From Pholis gunnellus (taxonomy: Eukaryota > Chordata > Actinopteri > Perciformes > Pholidae), in assembly GCA_910591455.2 (NCBI GenBank), contig OU342807.1, positions 19,365,623-19,429,622 of the forward strand: a DNA stretch of 64,000 nucleotides, read 5' to 3'. Position 1 is the first letter of the stretch. The number at the start of each line of letters is the position of its first letter. Below, piece by piece: positions 12,101-39,073 of the stretch. A model generated the notes under the pieces. It saw only the letters and a program-made list of their open reading frames with translations. It was not told where the DNA came from and searched no databases. The position numbers and the translations under genes are program-made.

Positions 12101-15100
12101 ATGTGTATATGTGTGATCTGCTCTTCCATCAGAGCTTTTTATTGGAAAAAGGAAAAAAAGAATACATTGCAGCTTTAAATTACTACTAGCTAATTAAACT
12201 AAAATAAAACTGTTAAACATTTGATTTTAAAAGATGTTTCATACACTGCTGCATAATCATCAGAATATTTTTTTAAAGAAGAGATCCTAAAACGAAAACT
12301 CGTGATTGCACAAACCTCACTTTTTATAGCCCGCAGTTTTCCTGAGTTTTCCTTTTTATTTATTTTCCTACCCTTTCTTCTTCTCCTCCGTTGCTCTTGC
12401 ACTCATCCCTTCCCACTTCATCCTCTCCTGTCTTTTATCTCTCCGCATTTTGCTGCAGTTTGTTTTCTTTATGCTGATGAGTGAAAAATAGAAACGATAC
12501 CGGGGGCAGCTGCAGACTGAAGGAGTACTCTTTCTTTCTTGGTGGCGTGCTTTCTCTCCTCAGATGCCCCTTGTCTGCCTGTCAACCTTTTACCTCCTCT
12601 TCCTCCTGACTTAACTCTCCCATTCATCCTTCTTCATCACTCTTCTCTTTCCCTCCTTCCATTTATTCTTCTGTCACACACTCTCTCTCTCTCTGGTTCC
12701 ACAGAAATTGTGGGGGTAATCCCACTAACTGGAACAGCTCAGCTAATACAAGAGGACTCAATAGCTTCTGACAGATTCTCTCCCTCTCCTCATGCTATTC
12801 TTGTTTTTTCTAAATATGTCTTGTTTGGTCACAAAATTCAGCAGTACACTGACTCCCTATCTCCCGTTTCCTCATTTCTTCTTCTCTTTTTTCCCCTCCT
12901 CCTCCTCCTCACTACTTATCTGCTCCTGTTTTTGCCAAAATCCTTTAGACCTTTGGCTTTTCTCCTCATCTTTTTTTCTTCTGTTGATGCTTGTTGACAG
13001 CTTATATGGGTTTGCCAAGCTCAGCACTTTTCTGGTATCACAAGGCATTATTTTACGGGATGTGCAGCTCCTACAGCGACAGCAAGAAGGCCTGTGTAAG
13101 ACATATTTCAGGGCTTATGCCTTGTTGTGTAAAAGTCATATTCACACTGTACATCGCTTGACCTCCAGTTCGGAAACTATCAGCGCTGTATAGCTACCAC
13201 TATGGACACCAAGGTCAAGTCGTCAGTGTTGTTTGTGGAAATTTGCGGGGTTGAATTATTAAAGAACAAGTTTATATTTTACAAACACAAAAGCATTGCT
13301 ATGGAAGCCACTGTGAGGAAAAAGGCATGCATATGAGGAAATTCTCCACTACATCGCTCTTCACATATCCAAACGCAGCTTGCTCTAATACGACAGGCGC
13401 GATCTTCACAGCCCATCCAAAAGCAATTATTCGAACTACACTCTCCCACTGCTCCCACTCCCAAAATCATGCCTTAGAAAAGAGCATTTCCCGTTGCGCA
13501 TTGGTCGTAGAATTCACTCCAGAATTCTGAAAGACAATCTCTCACAACTCCTCCATCATAATAACCCATTTCAGGTGGCAGTACAAGCTGGATTTTGATG
13601 TCAACATCTTGAAGTCCATCATCAGAGAAATGTGCCATGAGCTCTGGCAGTACCTGCTCTCTGTGAACAACCAACATTCTCTTCACTCTCTCACTGGATG
13701 GCATGGTTTGTGGTGAAACGGGCAGTGTATCATCCAAATTCTGTTGCTCATTTTCAGAAAGGTCTCCAACAAAAACAACGTTGCTACTCTCAAAAACATC
13801 CTAACAAATGGAAAGTGAGGGGATGTGCTCATTTGTGCAGCTCCATGGTCTGCTTTCAGAATTTAAAGTGACTAGCTGCCATTTACAATGTTTTAAGGGA
13901 GGAGTAGTTCCTTCACTCTCAAAACAATTATGGACACAGCCTTTGCCTTTTTCCATTTCATACGTTTTTTTTCTGCTCCAATTCAAATGCTTTATGTTCA
14001 CCGTTCATCTCGTAATTGGTTGGCCCATTTCCACGCGGAAAGCTCTTTATATAATGATTTTCTGAATGTAAATGGATTAAATTAATGGGAAATTACCTTT
14101 CAGAACCAGAATCTTCCAAAAAAGTGGGCGGTCACTGTTGAGCTCTATGTCTCTGGATTGTTTTTGAGTCGATTCCAGCCGTCTGTATTCATTTGCGTGG
14201 CATTGTGGAGCATGTGCAGTCTGCCTTCCTCCAGCATTGAACAGCCAATCAGCCTCCATCTGGTGGATGAGTCGTGGTACTGTACTCATCCTAAATGCGT
14301 GAGCTATCTCAATAAGTGGTGTAGTAGGCAAAAATATAACAGAGCAGTGGGAAACATACAAAACACAGATTTTCACTGAGTGAACAAATGAAATAAAGTA
14401 ACAATGTATGTGTAATACGAATAGGACAACTGAGTGATTTCAGCAACGACACGTGAAAATGGCAATTTCCACCCTGACAGGAATACAGTCCTATAGAAAA
14501 CAATGCATTTTACAATTTCTTTGGAAAGAAAATGGACAAAGTTATTAAACTTGACATTAAACAATATTTGATTTTGGCCCAGTACAGCAGTTTTCCTCAG
14601 GCTTCACCTGAGGTTTGTAAATTGATCAAATTTCTGCAAGTCCCAGACGTCCGTGTTGTCATCTGACCGTCTGACTTCTCTTCAGCATCTCACAGACAGT
14701 CCTAGAGGCCGGTTGTCCTCGTGTCTCATGCTTTTTATGTTTTTTTTCTCTCTTTCTCAGGAGGTCCTCCTGATGTGGGCAAGATGCTGGGTGGGGAGGA
14801 GAAGGAGGAGGACCCCGACGCAGCCCAGAAAGAGGAAGAGCGACAGGAGGCGCTGAGGCAGCAGGAGGAGGAGAGGAAGGGCAAATATGCCAAGATGGAG
14901 GCTGAGAGGGAAGGCATGAGGCAAGGCATCAGAGATAAGGTACGATAGTATGCTGTATAATACGTTATTGGCTAATTGAAAAACTAATACAGTTCACACA
15001 AGGAATCAAGTCAGAGTCTCATAGTCAGGAAAACAACTAATACAAAGAAAAAAAATGTATTAACAGAATTGTGAACACTAAACTTTAAAATTGTGTCAAA

Positions 15101-17170
15101 TCCATGTAAGAAGTTTTGATGACTTTGGATGCCGTCCTGTCTATTTATGTTTCAGTAGCTTCTAAAGGCTTCTCATCTTGGCTGCATGACAGCAAAACCC
15201 TTTTTTTAAAACAACAGACCTGTGTTTGAAATAGACTATCATCAGACTATTTTTGTGTGCTTTTATGTAATTTTAAAATAGATCAGTGGAAAATCAGGAA
15301 GGAGCGGTGGAGAACTGAGAGAAATGAGGAGCCATGATTAATACGAATAAATTTGAATTTAAATGGTTGGCTCAGAGAGGACTGCTTTAGAAATGCAAAC
15401 TGCTATCTAAATTCTTGTTCAGGAAATTGTTTCAATTCGTCAGGCACGACTGTAACAACATTGTGTTATATGTACAGCACGATATCTCAATTCGTAGGTT
15501 TTTGATATTTTTTTTTTGCATTTTCTGACTAAACCACAATGTCCCGTAATGACTTTTGCATTCTGAATGAGTATTAGTATGCTTTTATTGTCTACAGTTA
15601 GTGTAAGTGTTTGCTTTAAGCTCCCCTCTCCACATATGTGAGGCTGTGGAGCTGCTGTGATGGTATAGAGGCTGCAGTGTAACCACCTCACTGCAGAGGC
15701 AGTGCGAAAGACAGGCAGTCTGTGGGTGGGGCAGGTCTGAGGGGAATACTGTGAATCAGCGGGATGAAAAGCGGCACTCCTTCCCTGGCTCCTCACCTCC
15801 TCCATTCCTCCCAAGTTCTCCCTGAGGTGAACAAAGAGCAAGGAACGACTCCCAAAGTGCTCGTTACTGAGGGGTTTCTGTCAGCTTCCTCCACAGCTTT
15901 GTCCCGTTGTGCCACATACTGCGAGAAATGTCCAGATTATAGCTGTTTTATCCAGATGTTGGGAAATAGAATGACATTATTAACAGTTTTGGGTGGCATC
16001 AGTTTCCAAAGCATGGTGTGATTATTGTTGTGTGACTTTTCCAACAAATACATACTGCGTGTTTTAGACATGCACTGTCATAGTGTGAGCACTGAAAAGC
16101 TGCAACCCATCCACCGGTTTTTGACATATTCCATAGCTTTGCTGAAAGACACAGACAGGAACAAGAGGAAGACAATGATGAAGGGTTAGCAGCTGCTCAA
16201 ATTACAGGAAAACAGAGAAAAGGCTCCATGGGATGGGCGAATCTCAACGTTCAGTACAGGATATGGATGGATGAGTAGCAGTGCATGTGCATTATGTCGC
16301 ATTCATGCTATATTGGAGTTATCATAATTACAATTTACCAACTCACATCCCCAAATTAGTGGTTATCACATCTGAAAAAACGCTGTGTCCGAGCAAATCA
16401 CATCACCCGCAGATCATCATTCAATTTAATTAAATCGATCCATTGAATGTAGCGTTACATGGTCAGTGTGCAGTGTTTTTAAACCCTGCCTTAACACACG
16501 CACGCTAATCTGTATTACATCCCATGCTCACGATGCTTCAAGCAGACATGTTGGCCTCAGCTGAAATTGGTGCCAAGCTTTTCAGGGCAGAGGGCAACTC
16601 CATTGTTACAGCTGCAATAAAAGATGTTTTTGGCCTCTTGAACTCCACAACAGCTAAAGCATCAAAGGAACAGCACTGGGAGGCACAGCGATCGTTGGTT
16701 TAGTGGCCATAGTAGAAACAACAGGTCATGTGACACACTTGGAACCAGACAGCAACCGTCGCAAAAGAAAGTTTGAAATATTGAAGACATGTGATAATAC
16801 CACACCCAGCAGAACCAATCACTAAGCCACTAAATGCAAAGTTCACAGACAACAATGCAAAAAATCAGCTTGAAAGAAAACACTAATCTCACATTTGTGT
16901 TACTGCCAATGTAGTTATGCATTTACTTTGCACCCTCCACTCTTCCAACTTTTACATATTTATTTGTTGAACCAACAGTATGGCTTGAAAAAGCGCGAGG
17001 AGGCCGAGGCCGAGGCAGCAGCCGCCGCAGAGGAGTCTGCAGAGGGCAGCCTGACTCGACCCAAGAAGCTCGTGCCGGCCGGCTGCGGCGACGAGGAGGA
17101 AGAGGAGAGCATCATGGACACAGTGATGAAATACCTGCCAGGCCCGCTGCAAGACATGCTGAAGAAGTAG
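2118..17170 (+). CDS. cplx1: complexin (complexin-1-like), SNARE-complex regulator
   Basis: Coding exons are 2118-2148, 14761-14939 and 16979-17170; the join gives 133 aa and a TAG stop, the usual complexin 1/2 length. Complexins clamp and then promote synaptic vesicle fusion by binding assembled SNARE complexes at nerve terminals. Exon 1 encodes the N-terminal segment MNFVMKAAMGG. Exon 2 carries GKMLGGEE, the acidic accessory region and the central SNARE-binding helix (KYAKMEAEREGMRQGIRDK). Exon 3 starts YGLKK, has an Ala-rich stretch, then SLTRPKK, an acidic run, and the C-terminal amphipathic YLPGPLQDML. There is no CAAX box, which excludes cplx3/4. KYAKMEAERE and MRQGIRDK favour complexin 1 over 2; the paralogue call is less sure than the family. 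Splice phases fit exactly (tcag|G, donors GTGAGT and GTACGA). Odd: the first 15 residues differ from the usual MEFVMKQALGGATKD. It converges with tmod1. Confidence 0.93.
3086..3127. repeat. (CA)n microsatellite
   Basis: Pure CA run in the large complexin intron. Confidence 0.95.
4395..4665. repeat. dispersed fish repeat (unclassified)
   Basis: The words 'atctcaacaacctttggatggattt', 'gaaatttggcacacactttcatg' (split here as partial motifs), 'ccctgatatttcgtctagcgcca' and 'actaagatggttagca' belong, from memory, to a repeat scattered through many percomorph genomes. It has no coding capacity. The superfamily is not clear to me and the ends are approximate. Confidence 0.45.
8197..8292. repeat. AT/ATAC-rich microsatellite
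   Basis: Imperfect tandem tata/tatacata units run for about 95 bases within the complexin intron. No function can be assigned. Confidence 0.85.
9971..10714. mobile_element. possible hAT-type non-autonomous element, interrupted by a LINE fragment
   Basis: The left end reads TAGGGATGCAGCGAT and the right end, reverse-complemented, TAGCGATGCACCGATA, so the ends form imperfect terminal inverted repeats. Both arms contain several words of the type gatac/cgatac. The 8 bases outside each end (tcccggaa and tcctgaat) are similar but not identical, consistent with a decayed 8-bp target duplication as made by hAT transposases. There is no transposase. A separate LINE 3' fragment sits inside (10346-10641). 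Confidence 0.5.
10346..10641 (-). mobile_element. LINE (non-LTR retrotransposon) 3' fragment
   Basis: On the minus strand this encodes the C-terminal end of a fish LINE reverse transcriptase polyprotein: MPPGRLPLEVF, then RRPRGRPGTRWRDYI, WERLGIP and VAGEREVWVSLL, open from 10586 to 10371. Its 3' end is followed by an (ATGG)n tail (catccatccatccat at 10346-10360 on +). The clade cannot be assigned safely. It lies inside another repeat and in a complexin intron, so it is a dead 5'-truncated copy. Confidence 0.8.
11905..11989. repeat. short inverted repeat (hairpin, MITE-like)
   Basis: The 24-base arms at 11905-11928 and 11966-11989 are reverse complements with one mismatch (core cacttggtggcgcta / tagcgccaccaagtg), separated by 37 bases. 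This looks like a tiny palindromic element or the remains of one. Confidence 0.75.
13333..13800 (-). pseudogene. HECT-domain-like (G2E3-like) gene fragment, frameshifted
   Basis: On the minus strand an open stretch from 13800 to 13474 reads NVVFVGDLSENEQQN ... RVKRMLVVHREQVLPELMAHF ... DGGVVRDCLSEFWSEFYDQC. This has the look of the N-lobe of the HECT-like domain in fish 'G2/M phase-specific E3 ligase-like' proteins, which are often multicopy and transposon-associated. The similarity continues in shifted frames: RHDFGSGS, then VVRIIAFGWAVKIAPVVLEQ and FGYVKSDVVENFL down to about 13335. At least two frame changes and stops make it a pseudogene. It lies antisense in the complexin intron. The family assignment is from memory of the motif pattern. 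Confidence 0.55.
14940..16978 (+). other. last complexin intron
   Basis: I see no gene, clear transposon or RNA in this 2.0-kb intron. It is ordinary AT-rich sequence, and the short open frames on both strands have no recognisable domain. Confidence 0.5.
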
Positions 17171-18476
17171 GCTAGCTCGTTAGCTAATGCTAACGTTATC
17201 TAGCTCAGTTCATAGGCTACATTCACAAAGTTGGGTTTAGATCCGGGGTTTTTTCCCACCCACGTGACAGATGTGAACATTGCTTTGTAAGTAATGTTAC
17301 ATAACAGGAAGTTTAATCTGGCGTGTTGTTTTGGTGTTCGGACAAATTTAAGTTTCATGGTGGGGAAATGAATCAGATGTGAAGCAGCAGTGTGAATGGC
17401 AGCCATTAGACTAAGCTAGGCTGACCCCAACGTTAGCTATGCTACACTAATGAAGCTAACAGCGAGCAGGTGGGCTAAAAACACAATGTTAGATGGTTTA
17501 GCCTTCTAGTCTGAGACGTTTTAAACTCCCTCCTCTCCTCTGCAGAGCTCTCTTGCAGCACTGAAAAAGAACCCCCTTGTCCACCATGCTGTTCACTCAA
17601 TTTGTACATAAATAAATTAATACATTACAAGCCTGAAGGTGGGCAAACAATCATAAAATATTATATGAAATTATTATATTAACTGTGTCTGTCTCCAAAC
17701 AAGAAGAAAAAAAAAAAAAAAGATGTGATAACTTGATAAGCCATATTTTAAAAAGGAAATTTAAAGATTACTGTTGTGTGCTCCTAAAGCTACTGTTTTG
17801 TGTTGGACCATGTCTGAAACTTATGTAAAACTTTTTGCACACAGTGTTACACATCCTCTGTCAGATCTATTGTCTATCTCCCCTACACATAAGTGTAATA
17901 ACATTCATGTAGTGTAGTGTTTAAAAATGTTTGTATTCCCCTTGTTCAGTGCGTCTCCTTCTTACGTCTTGCATGCCATTTGTCTCGACACGTTTGTTGT
18001 GTGAGTATCTACAAACTCAACCCCCCCCCTTTATCCTCTTCTTTATCATGCAAAAAATATTAAGGCAATAACTCCTAAGTTTGAGTGTGTTTTCACTTCC
18101 ATGCAGATATAATCGTTAATAATATCAGTAATGAAAAAAATGATATGTAAGCATTCAGGAAATTTCATTTACAGGTTTGCAGGGTTTTCTTTTTGTTGTC
18201 TCATTGTTTTTCGAAAAAGAATGACCGTGTAGCCGTTCATACAACAGCCAAAACCTTAAGCTTTCAGCCATAAAACCAGAACTTACAATATATACTATAT
18301 ATATATATATATATTATATATACTATTACTATCAGGATCTGTAATAGGGAGTGAATACTGAATGAATCTGTATGAATTAACAGGAAACATGAGTTTTATA
18401 TTAAGCAGTATAAACCTGAAGGTGGACTACATGTCTGGATTTTGCATCATTTGAAGAAAGAGACCACCCTCCCTCA

Positions 18477-18527
<51 letters not shown>

Positions 18528-18720
18528 CACATGCACAGTGAGTTTGGCTACTGGTTCAGTTACACAGAAAAACCAGAGACAAAGTGATGCTTGATTTAGT
18601 TCTTATTGTTGGTTTAGATGTGAGAATGAGCCGCTGAGCGCGGCGTGGAATGCCATTGAGCAATAAAGGATTATCATGTATGTTTCTGCCTGAGATTCAA
18701 TAAAAACTTTAAACCTTGTT
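17171..18720 (+). other. complexin 3' untranslated region with poly(A) signals
   Basis: No further coding exon follows the TAG at 17168-17170. Candidate AATAAA signals occur near 17610, at 18662-18667 and at 18699-18704; the last two, followed by T/GT-rich sequence, would give a 1.5-kb 3' UTR. A CA tract (18479-18524) and an AT tract (about 18293-18316) lie inside. The true end cannot be fixed without transcript data. Confidence 0.5.
18479..18524. repeat. (CA)n microsatellite
   Basis: Pure CA run within the likely complexin 3' UTR, about 175 bases before the last poly(A) signals. Confidence 0.95.
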
Positions 18721-18821
18721 CACAGACATTAAAAAGGTGTCATCTTCTGTTCTCTGGGACGTGTGGTGGGCTTCATAACAGAAGTGAACTAGAGACCAGC
18801 CGCTCAATCGGGCTGGGGGTG

Positions 18822-18853
<32 letters not shown>

Positions 18854-19127
18854 TTCATCTTCATAATTATTAGTATCTACCCAAGATATTCCATTGTCAG
18901 TGTTTTGGTTAATTTTGAAATTAATGATTCCTAAGTAAAGATGTAAATATGAAAAACAAAAGTATGGTTTGCAAGTTGTACTATCTTGTCATTTGCAAGT
19001 GCATTCATCATTTCAAGTGTTAATTGTAAAAAAAAAAAAGAAAGGTTGACTTGGTGTATTTCCTCCATATTGCCACAGGGTGACACTGTTGTCTATATAT
19101 GGGAGTACACAAAGACATATTTCAAGC
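18721..19127. other. intergenic gap between convergent genes
   Basis: Only about 400 bases separate the last complexin poly(A) signal (18699) from the tmod1 poly(A) signals on the other strand (19128 onward). It contains a TG tract (about 18825-18852) and nothing else that I can name. Confidence 0.5.
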
Positions 19128-21321
19128 TTTATTTATTCATTTATTTGCAAAAATTCAACCCAAAAAGGTGAACTATCTAACAAAACAGAGTCAACCACTA
19201 AAATATCAGAAAACACGAGACAGAAAAAAAGAACTGGACACACAAAGACTTTGAGTGGCCTCTTTTGCCTCTAGGCATTCAGTTACTTATTGTTTTAGAG
19301 ATGTTTACATCCATAATTACCAGTTGTTGAACAACACCCACAGCACTGACGAGAGAGTAACAAAGCAGTGGTATTAAATAACATTAAAAGGGTTATCAAA
19401 CCCTTAATTAAGCATGCTGTCAGTATCGGGTACAGTTGTTGGCATCAAGGAAACATGGATGATATGGTCAGGTCAGATTTACTTTCCAGTCTGCAACTTG
19501 TAGTTTACCCTTTTTTTTTTTTAAAGCAGAAAAATACAGACATATTTCACTTTGAGCCATTAAAACGTAACAAGAGTGCAGACCATTTTAAGGTGATTCT
19601 TACTGGAGTGGTTTTATTTTCAGACAGCAACATATTAGCTCTAGTTTCTTGTTACATCAGCGGTTCATTGTGCTGTTAGGTCGAATTAAGTGCTGCAAAA
19701 ATACACTGCAGCGTAGATCATCAACCGGCATGTAGTTGGAGTTGGTAACAAGGACATAAACATGTATTCACAGACATGTTTCGCCCTCAATAAGAAGAAC
19801 ATCTCCATCGTGAACTCTTAAAGAATCCATCCAGTATCAGAGCGTAAAACAATATTTCAGATGTCCGGTGTTGACTTAAGACCCATCACAGCTAACAAGC
19901 ATTTTTAAAAACTGCTGTTAACGTTTGTTTTATGGATGGATTTGTGTAATCTGACAGCTGTAAAGACATTAGAGGTTTCCTGTGTATGTAAATCTGTGTC
20001 CACTGAAATATTCCAAACCTGGACTGAGGCGTTAATGTGAAACCTGTAACAAACAGAACGTCAACAGTACCAACCATTTTGTATCAAACCACACATTTTA
20101 GCTCCAGTAAATGTAAAATAAACACAAACAATCAACAAACCAGACCTGGTTGAAAGTGTGACAGAAGTCCATTCAAAGACTCGCTGTTACTTCGGGTTAT
20201 TACAGTCCGACTTGTAGACAATAACTTCTATATAACAACACGGTGTTCGTGGGATATAATACAGAGGGTTCATATAGAATATTTAATGTCAGTAAATAAA
20301 AGTTGGCAGTTGCCATTCCCGGCTAGCAGCTGCAGGGACTGCTAACATACATGCTGGATAGTATAACAACGTAATGTAGTTAGAGTGTACATTTTCATTT
20401 ACAGAAACATTTTTACACAAGTTATCACGCTGTCCAGCACAATCGATCCATGAAATGAAGTGTTTGAGTGGCTTCTGATTCTTTCCCAGGTCTGTCACAA
20501 ATAAATATATTCGGTATATAGCGACACTATCTCACAGTGGCCAGGTTTATAAATGTAATAGTCCATTACTGAAGAATTGATGTAGCTTAGTATTTGAGGA
20601 CGGTGAGTCACTAAAATACTGTTTGGACCGAATTAGAAAAAAGGCTGCAACATGAGGTCAAAATCCAATATCAACAGAGTTTTCTTTAGGTCTAATAAAT
20701 TGAAATGGGACATTGACTTTGGTGAATAATTGGTAGAAAACACCTTTTATGTCAACCTTGAAGCAAAAGTAGAAGCTTTTGGGAACAGCAGTAATGACAG
20801 CACAACTCATTTACAGCGTAATAATAATATTAATAATTAGAACTCATTCAACTCATCAATAGAAACAGGGATTTCTAAAAGTGTTCCGTCACCTTTCAGT
20901 GGGCCCACATTCAAAACCACACCTCCAGCCCCCTTTATTAAGGACTCTAGACTCTCGAAGGAGATATTAATGGATTCACAACGGCAAAGCCTTCCCTGGT
21001 GAGTTCATACAAAGAGCTACAGCAAATGCCCACGCCTCGAACCCAAGTCACAAATTCAAACTTCAGAGCACAAAAATAAGCACACAATCTCGTCTTTTGC
21101 ACTGAAAGCTCAGAAGGACACTGGTGATAAATCCCATTGGATCCTTTAATATCTACTAAAAAAAAAAAGAGTCTGGAAAGTAGAAAGCGTTCAGTGACAA
21201 TTGAACCTGAAACGATGGGCGTGGTCTTCTGGGTAGGCCATCGGAGGGTGTGAGGCTGGAGAGGGCGGGGTTTGGAAAGATGGTAGAATGGGTCGAAGGG
21301 GAACGAGGGCAGCCCTGGTCT
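19128..21321 (-). other. tmod1 3' untranslated region
   Basis: Downstream of the tmod1 stop (21322) on the minus strand there is no other coding exon. Overlapping AATAAA motifs on the minus strand at 19128-19146 (tttatttattcatttatt on +) are the best end signals, giving a 3' UTR of about 2.2 kb. This is inferred from signals only. Confidence 0.45.
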
Positions 21322-35844
<14,523 letters not shown>

Positions 35845-36179
35845 GATGGACAGCAACACCTGCAAGGTGGATAATGGCTCTTCAATTGGATTTGTGAGAT
35901 GTGTCTGAGATGTGAGATTCAGTGCTGCCAGGGTAAATATACACTGTGCAAATACACACAGGGCTTTGGGAGATTATCAAACGCTTCCCTCACCTCAATC
36001 GCCCCTCCAAACGAGAACAACTAATTTTAAGAGAGCCTGCAAGACCCTGCGAGTTTGAGAGAAAAAAAAAAACAATCTTTATCTGTGGGGAGAAACAACA
36101 GAGAAAGCACGAATAACATGTATGGTGAGTGTCACTTGTTGTTACTGTTTGCTGTTAAAAAAAGAAAAACTGCACTCAC

Positions 36180-36230
36180 CTCAATGGCCCCCAGCTCAGG
36201 GGTGAAATAATAGCAAAGGCAGCCAAGTGC
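36180..36230 (-). other. possible non-coding 5' exon of tmod1
   Basis: On the minus strand a CT-rich tract and acceptor (tctcccag) are followed by 51 bases and a strong donor (GTGAGT). It lies 320 bases upstream of the first coding exon and adds no in-frame start, so it would be untranslated leader. Signals only; no transcript support. Confidence 0.35.
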
Positions 36231-37417
36231 CTGGGAGAGAGAGAGAGAGAGACCTGGAGGAGGCAGAAGCACAGAGTGAGGACAGATTAATAGCTCTCAA
36301 AATTAGAAAGCAATAGATACTCCAAGAGTCTGAGTCATCTATGGAGAAAGATATTAAGCATCGTATTCCACTGCTTGCTTTTCATTTTCACTGCCTGGTC
36401 TTCATTTTCTTCCTAAAGTAACCAAGGCTGGGAAAGACAGATCTTGTTTTAAGTTGCACGTAGAAGCGTTTGGCTAGCTAGCTGTCAGAAGATTCATTTC
36501 AACGTTAAAGTTTCCTGATCAGGCAGCTTGTGTCATTTGAATCTCAAACAGATAGCTGGGTAGCTGGTAGAAAAGGAATTTGACATTTTAAATCTGTAAA
36601 TGTATTCGCTTTTCTTGCTCAGAGAACACGATACACAATTTTACACAACATGATATAACATGTTAATAAATCAGCTTGAAAGCCGTTGGCTCCAGTTCCC
36701 AGTCGTTGTGCTAAGATATAAATTAAGACATATTTCGTTGCTAGAGATGTCACAATGTGGCATAGGTCCATAATTCACTAAATGGTGTTATCTATGGTGA
36801 TACGTGACATTGATAATGTTCTGCAAGAATGTTGGCCGTGTATTTATTAAAAATAAGAATATTCATGCTTAATCTAGTGCTCATTTTGAAAAGGAATAAC
36901 CCAGACCGCGTTGTTGGTTGGGAGTTGGCCAGACTACTGGGTAATGTAGAAGGTGACAGGAACATGTGTTTGACAAGAATATCAGTGTTAAATCATGTGA
37001 GGTCACTGAAGGTAGCAACCTAAGATAACCAGTCGATGTTATAAAAATCCGCTGTTCTCAACAACAGATGGATGGCTGACAGCAGAGAAGTATTCGTCTA
37101 GCTCAGTTCAACTACTGTACAGCTACTCTTTTATGTGATTCTAACAGCAAACAAGCCTTTAGTTAGCAGAGGAAGTGTTCACCTGTTCCCTTGTGATGTT
37201 GACAGTCTAGACTGATGCTCTATTTCATCCCAGTATTAAACCCTGTTGCTGACCCCTCTGCCATGAATCACTGCCACAAGTGCTGTTTATCTTTCTCAAA
37301 GTTCTCTGCAGAAAAATGTAAAAGTCAACCTAAGATAAACCTATCTTGTCTGGAAAAGCGGGTTTTTTTTCTCGTGCTTTCCTTCTCCGCTGGCAGTGTG
37401 GACAGCCTGGAGATCTG

Positions 37418-37422
<5 letters not shown>

Positions 37423-37509
<87 letters not shown>
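37423..37509. repeat. (CT)n microsatellite
   Basis: An 87-base uninterrupted CT run. Confidence 0.95.
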
Positions 37510-37512
<3 letters not shown>

Positions 37513-39070
37513 CTTGGCTGTAGGACCAGATGACTGATGATGGATGGACTGCAGCAGAACATTTGAGGGTCACAGCACCGAACGCTCGGCATACGCTCGG
37601 CATACGCTGGTCTCTAAGCCGCGGCTCCTTAAAACTGTGGGTCAGCGTTTGAAAGGAAGGTGTGAGCTGCGGCTGATAGATGTCCACATGACAACACTAA
37701 TGATAAGTTAGCCTGCATCAAAGGATGACAATGCTCTCAAATTAGGCAGAAAAAGTTGAGATGTAGCTTAAAAAACCCAACCGAAGTGCAGAAAATATTA
37801 CATTCAAGGAGCACAAATGTGAGTATAAAGATATCTTTTTGATCTTAAGTACGTCAGCAAGTGTGTTTTGGCTGAACTCCGAACAGGTGGAGTCAAGCGT
37901 GCCAGTTTCTTTTTTTTTTTTTTTTTGGGTTCTGCTTTCTCTAAGCTCCACGACAAGACAAGTTTCCAAAACCGAAGATGAAGAACTGGGCTGAACTCCA
38001 AGTAAACGCTGCAGGTCTGCTGGAAGAGGCCGGCCTGCATCTGATGATATCAAACAGACCTGTGCCTGTATTTACTGCGTTTCTACCAGCTTCTGCTCCA
38101 TTGGAGGACATTCACTGGGCCGAGAGGAGAGCCAATTAAAACTGACCTGAGCCAGAATGTACCGCGTAACGTCATAAACACTTGACCTCTGAACAAGGCC
38201 TGTCCAGTCCTAAAGCCTCTCAGAATAGCAGCACTGATGCAGGATCATTTATCACGTCAAATGTGTGGAAAACCGTTAAAAATGGTGTTGATGTTCACAA
38301 CTCACAAACCAGCTACTTCTGTAACAAAGTACGTTGATTGCCTGCTTTAGCCGCCATTTCTTTGTCAATCTTTGTTTGATTTATTCACATAAACAGCTGC
38401 TCTGAAATACACATACATCTCAGTAAAAACTCACACATGCTCTCAGAGAGGCAGAAAACTCCTTCAGCCAATAAATCAGCGCATAAAACAAAGCTGAGAG
38501 CACAGCAGCAGACTTTTAGACGACTTCCTGTTTAATGTCGTCAAACAGCTTACACTGTCATGAAAAATAAAATAAAATCACCACATAACACAATAAGTGT
38601 CGTGTGAATATTTCACTCAAAAGTTCTTCAGTTCGGGAAGTTCAAGATACATTCCTGTCCTCGAACTCTAAGCTCAGCTAACATTGGAGCTTGATTAGGA
38701 GGAACTACCCTCCACACATACGTACACACTTTAACTTTAAAGAATTCTTTAGAGTCCGATACAAATACAAATATCATGCTAAAATTGACAAATTTAACTC
38801 TAAAACACCTTAAATATCCTGATCTGCAGGTGGAGCGGTGGACTTGGTAACCAAACATAACCACAATATTCCTATAACGAGACATTGTTTGTTGACGGAC
38901 TCCATCATGCTTTATGCTATTTGTCTTCTGTGGTAGAGGAGTATCATTTGTTTGGTGTCTGTCTAAACTATTTTGCAAGATCGCAGTTGTTAGAGTGGTC
39001 TCTGGGACGGCCCAGCAGAAAACAGCTGAGAAGCTTTTCTCTGTGTGTGGCTGAGATAAGCTACCGGACA

Positions 39071-39073
<3 letters not shown>

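Larger units (their letters stand above)
2149..14760 (+). other. large complexin intron
   Basis: This 12.6-kb intron separates the 31-nt first coding exon from the SNARE-binding exon. It holds a CA tract (3086-3127), a TG tract (3573-3591), a fish dispersed repeat (about 4395-4665), an AT-rich microsatellite (8197-8292), a nested transposon pair (9971-10714), a hairpin (11905-11989) and a broken HECT-like sequence (13333-13800). In the rest I see no supported gene; the open frames are short, low-complexity or without recognisable domains. Confidence 0.6.

Noticed and set aside
12539..12997. 152-codon + strand open frame
   Set aside because: It is driven by CT-rich low-complexity sequence (Leu/Ser/Pro/Phe runs), with no family resemblance and no splice context.
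15440..15841. 133-codon minus-strand open frame in the complexin intron
   Set aside because: No domain, no splice signals or promoter that I can support, and likely chance.
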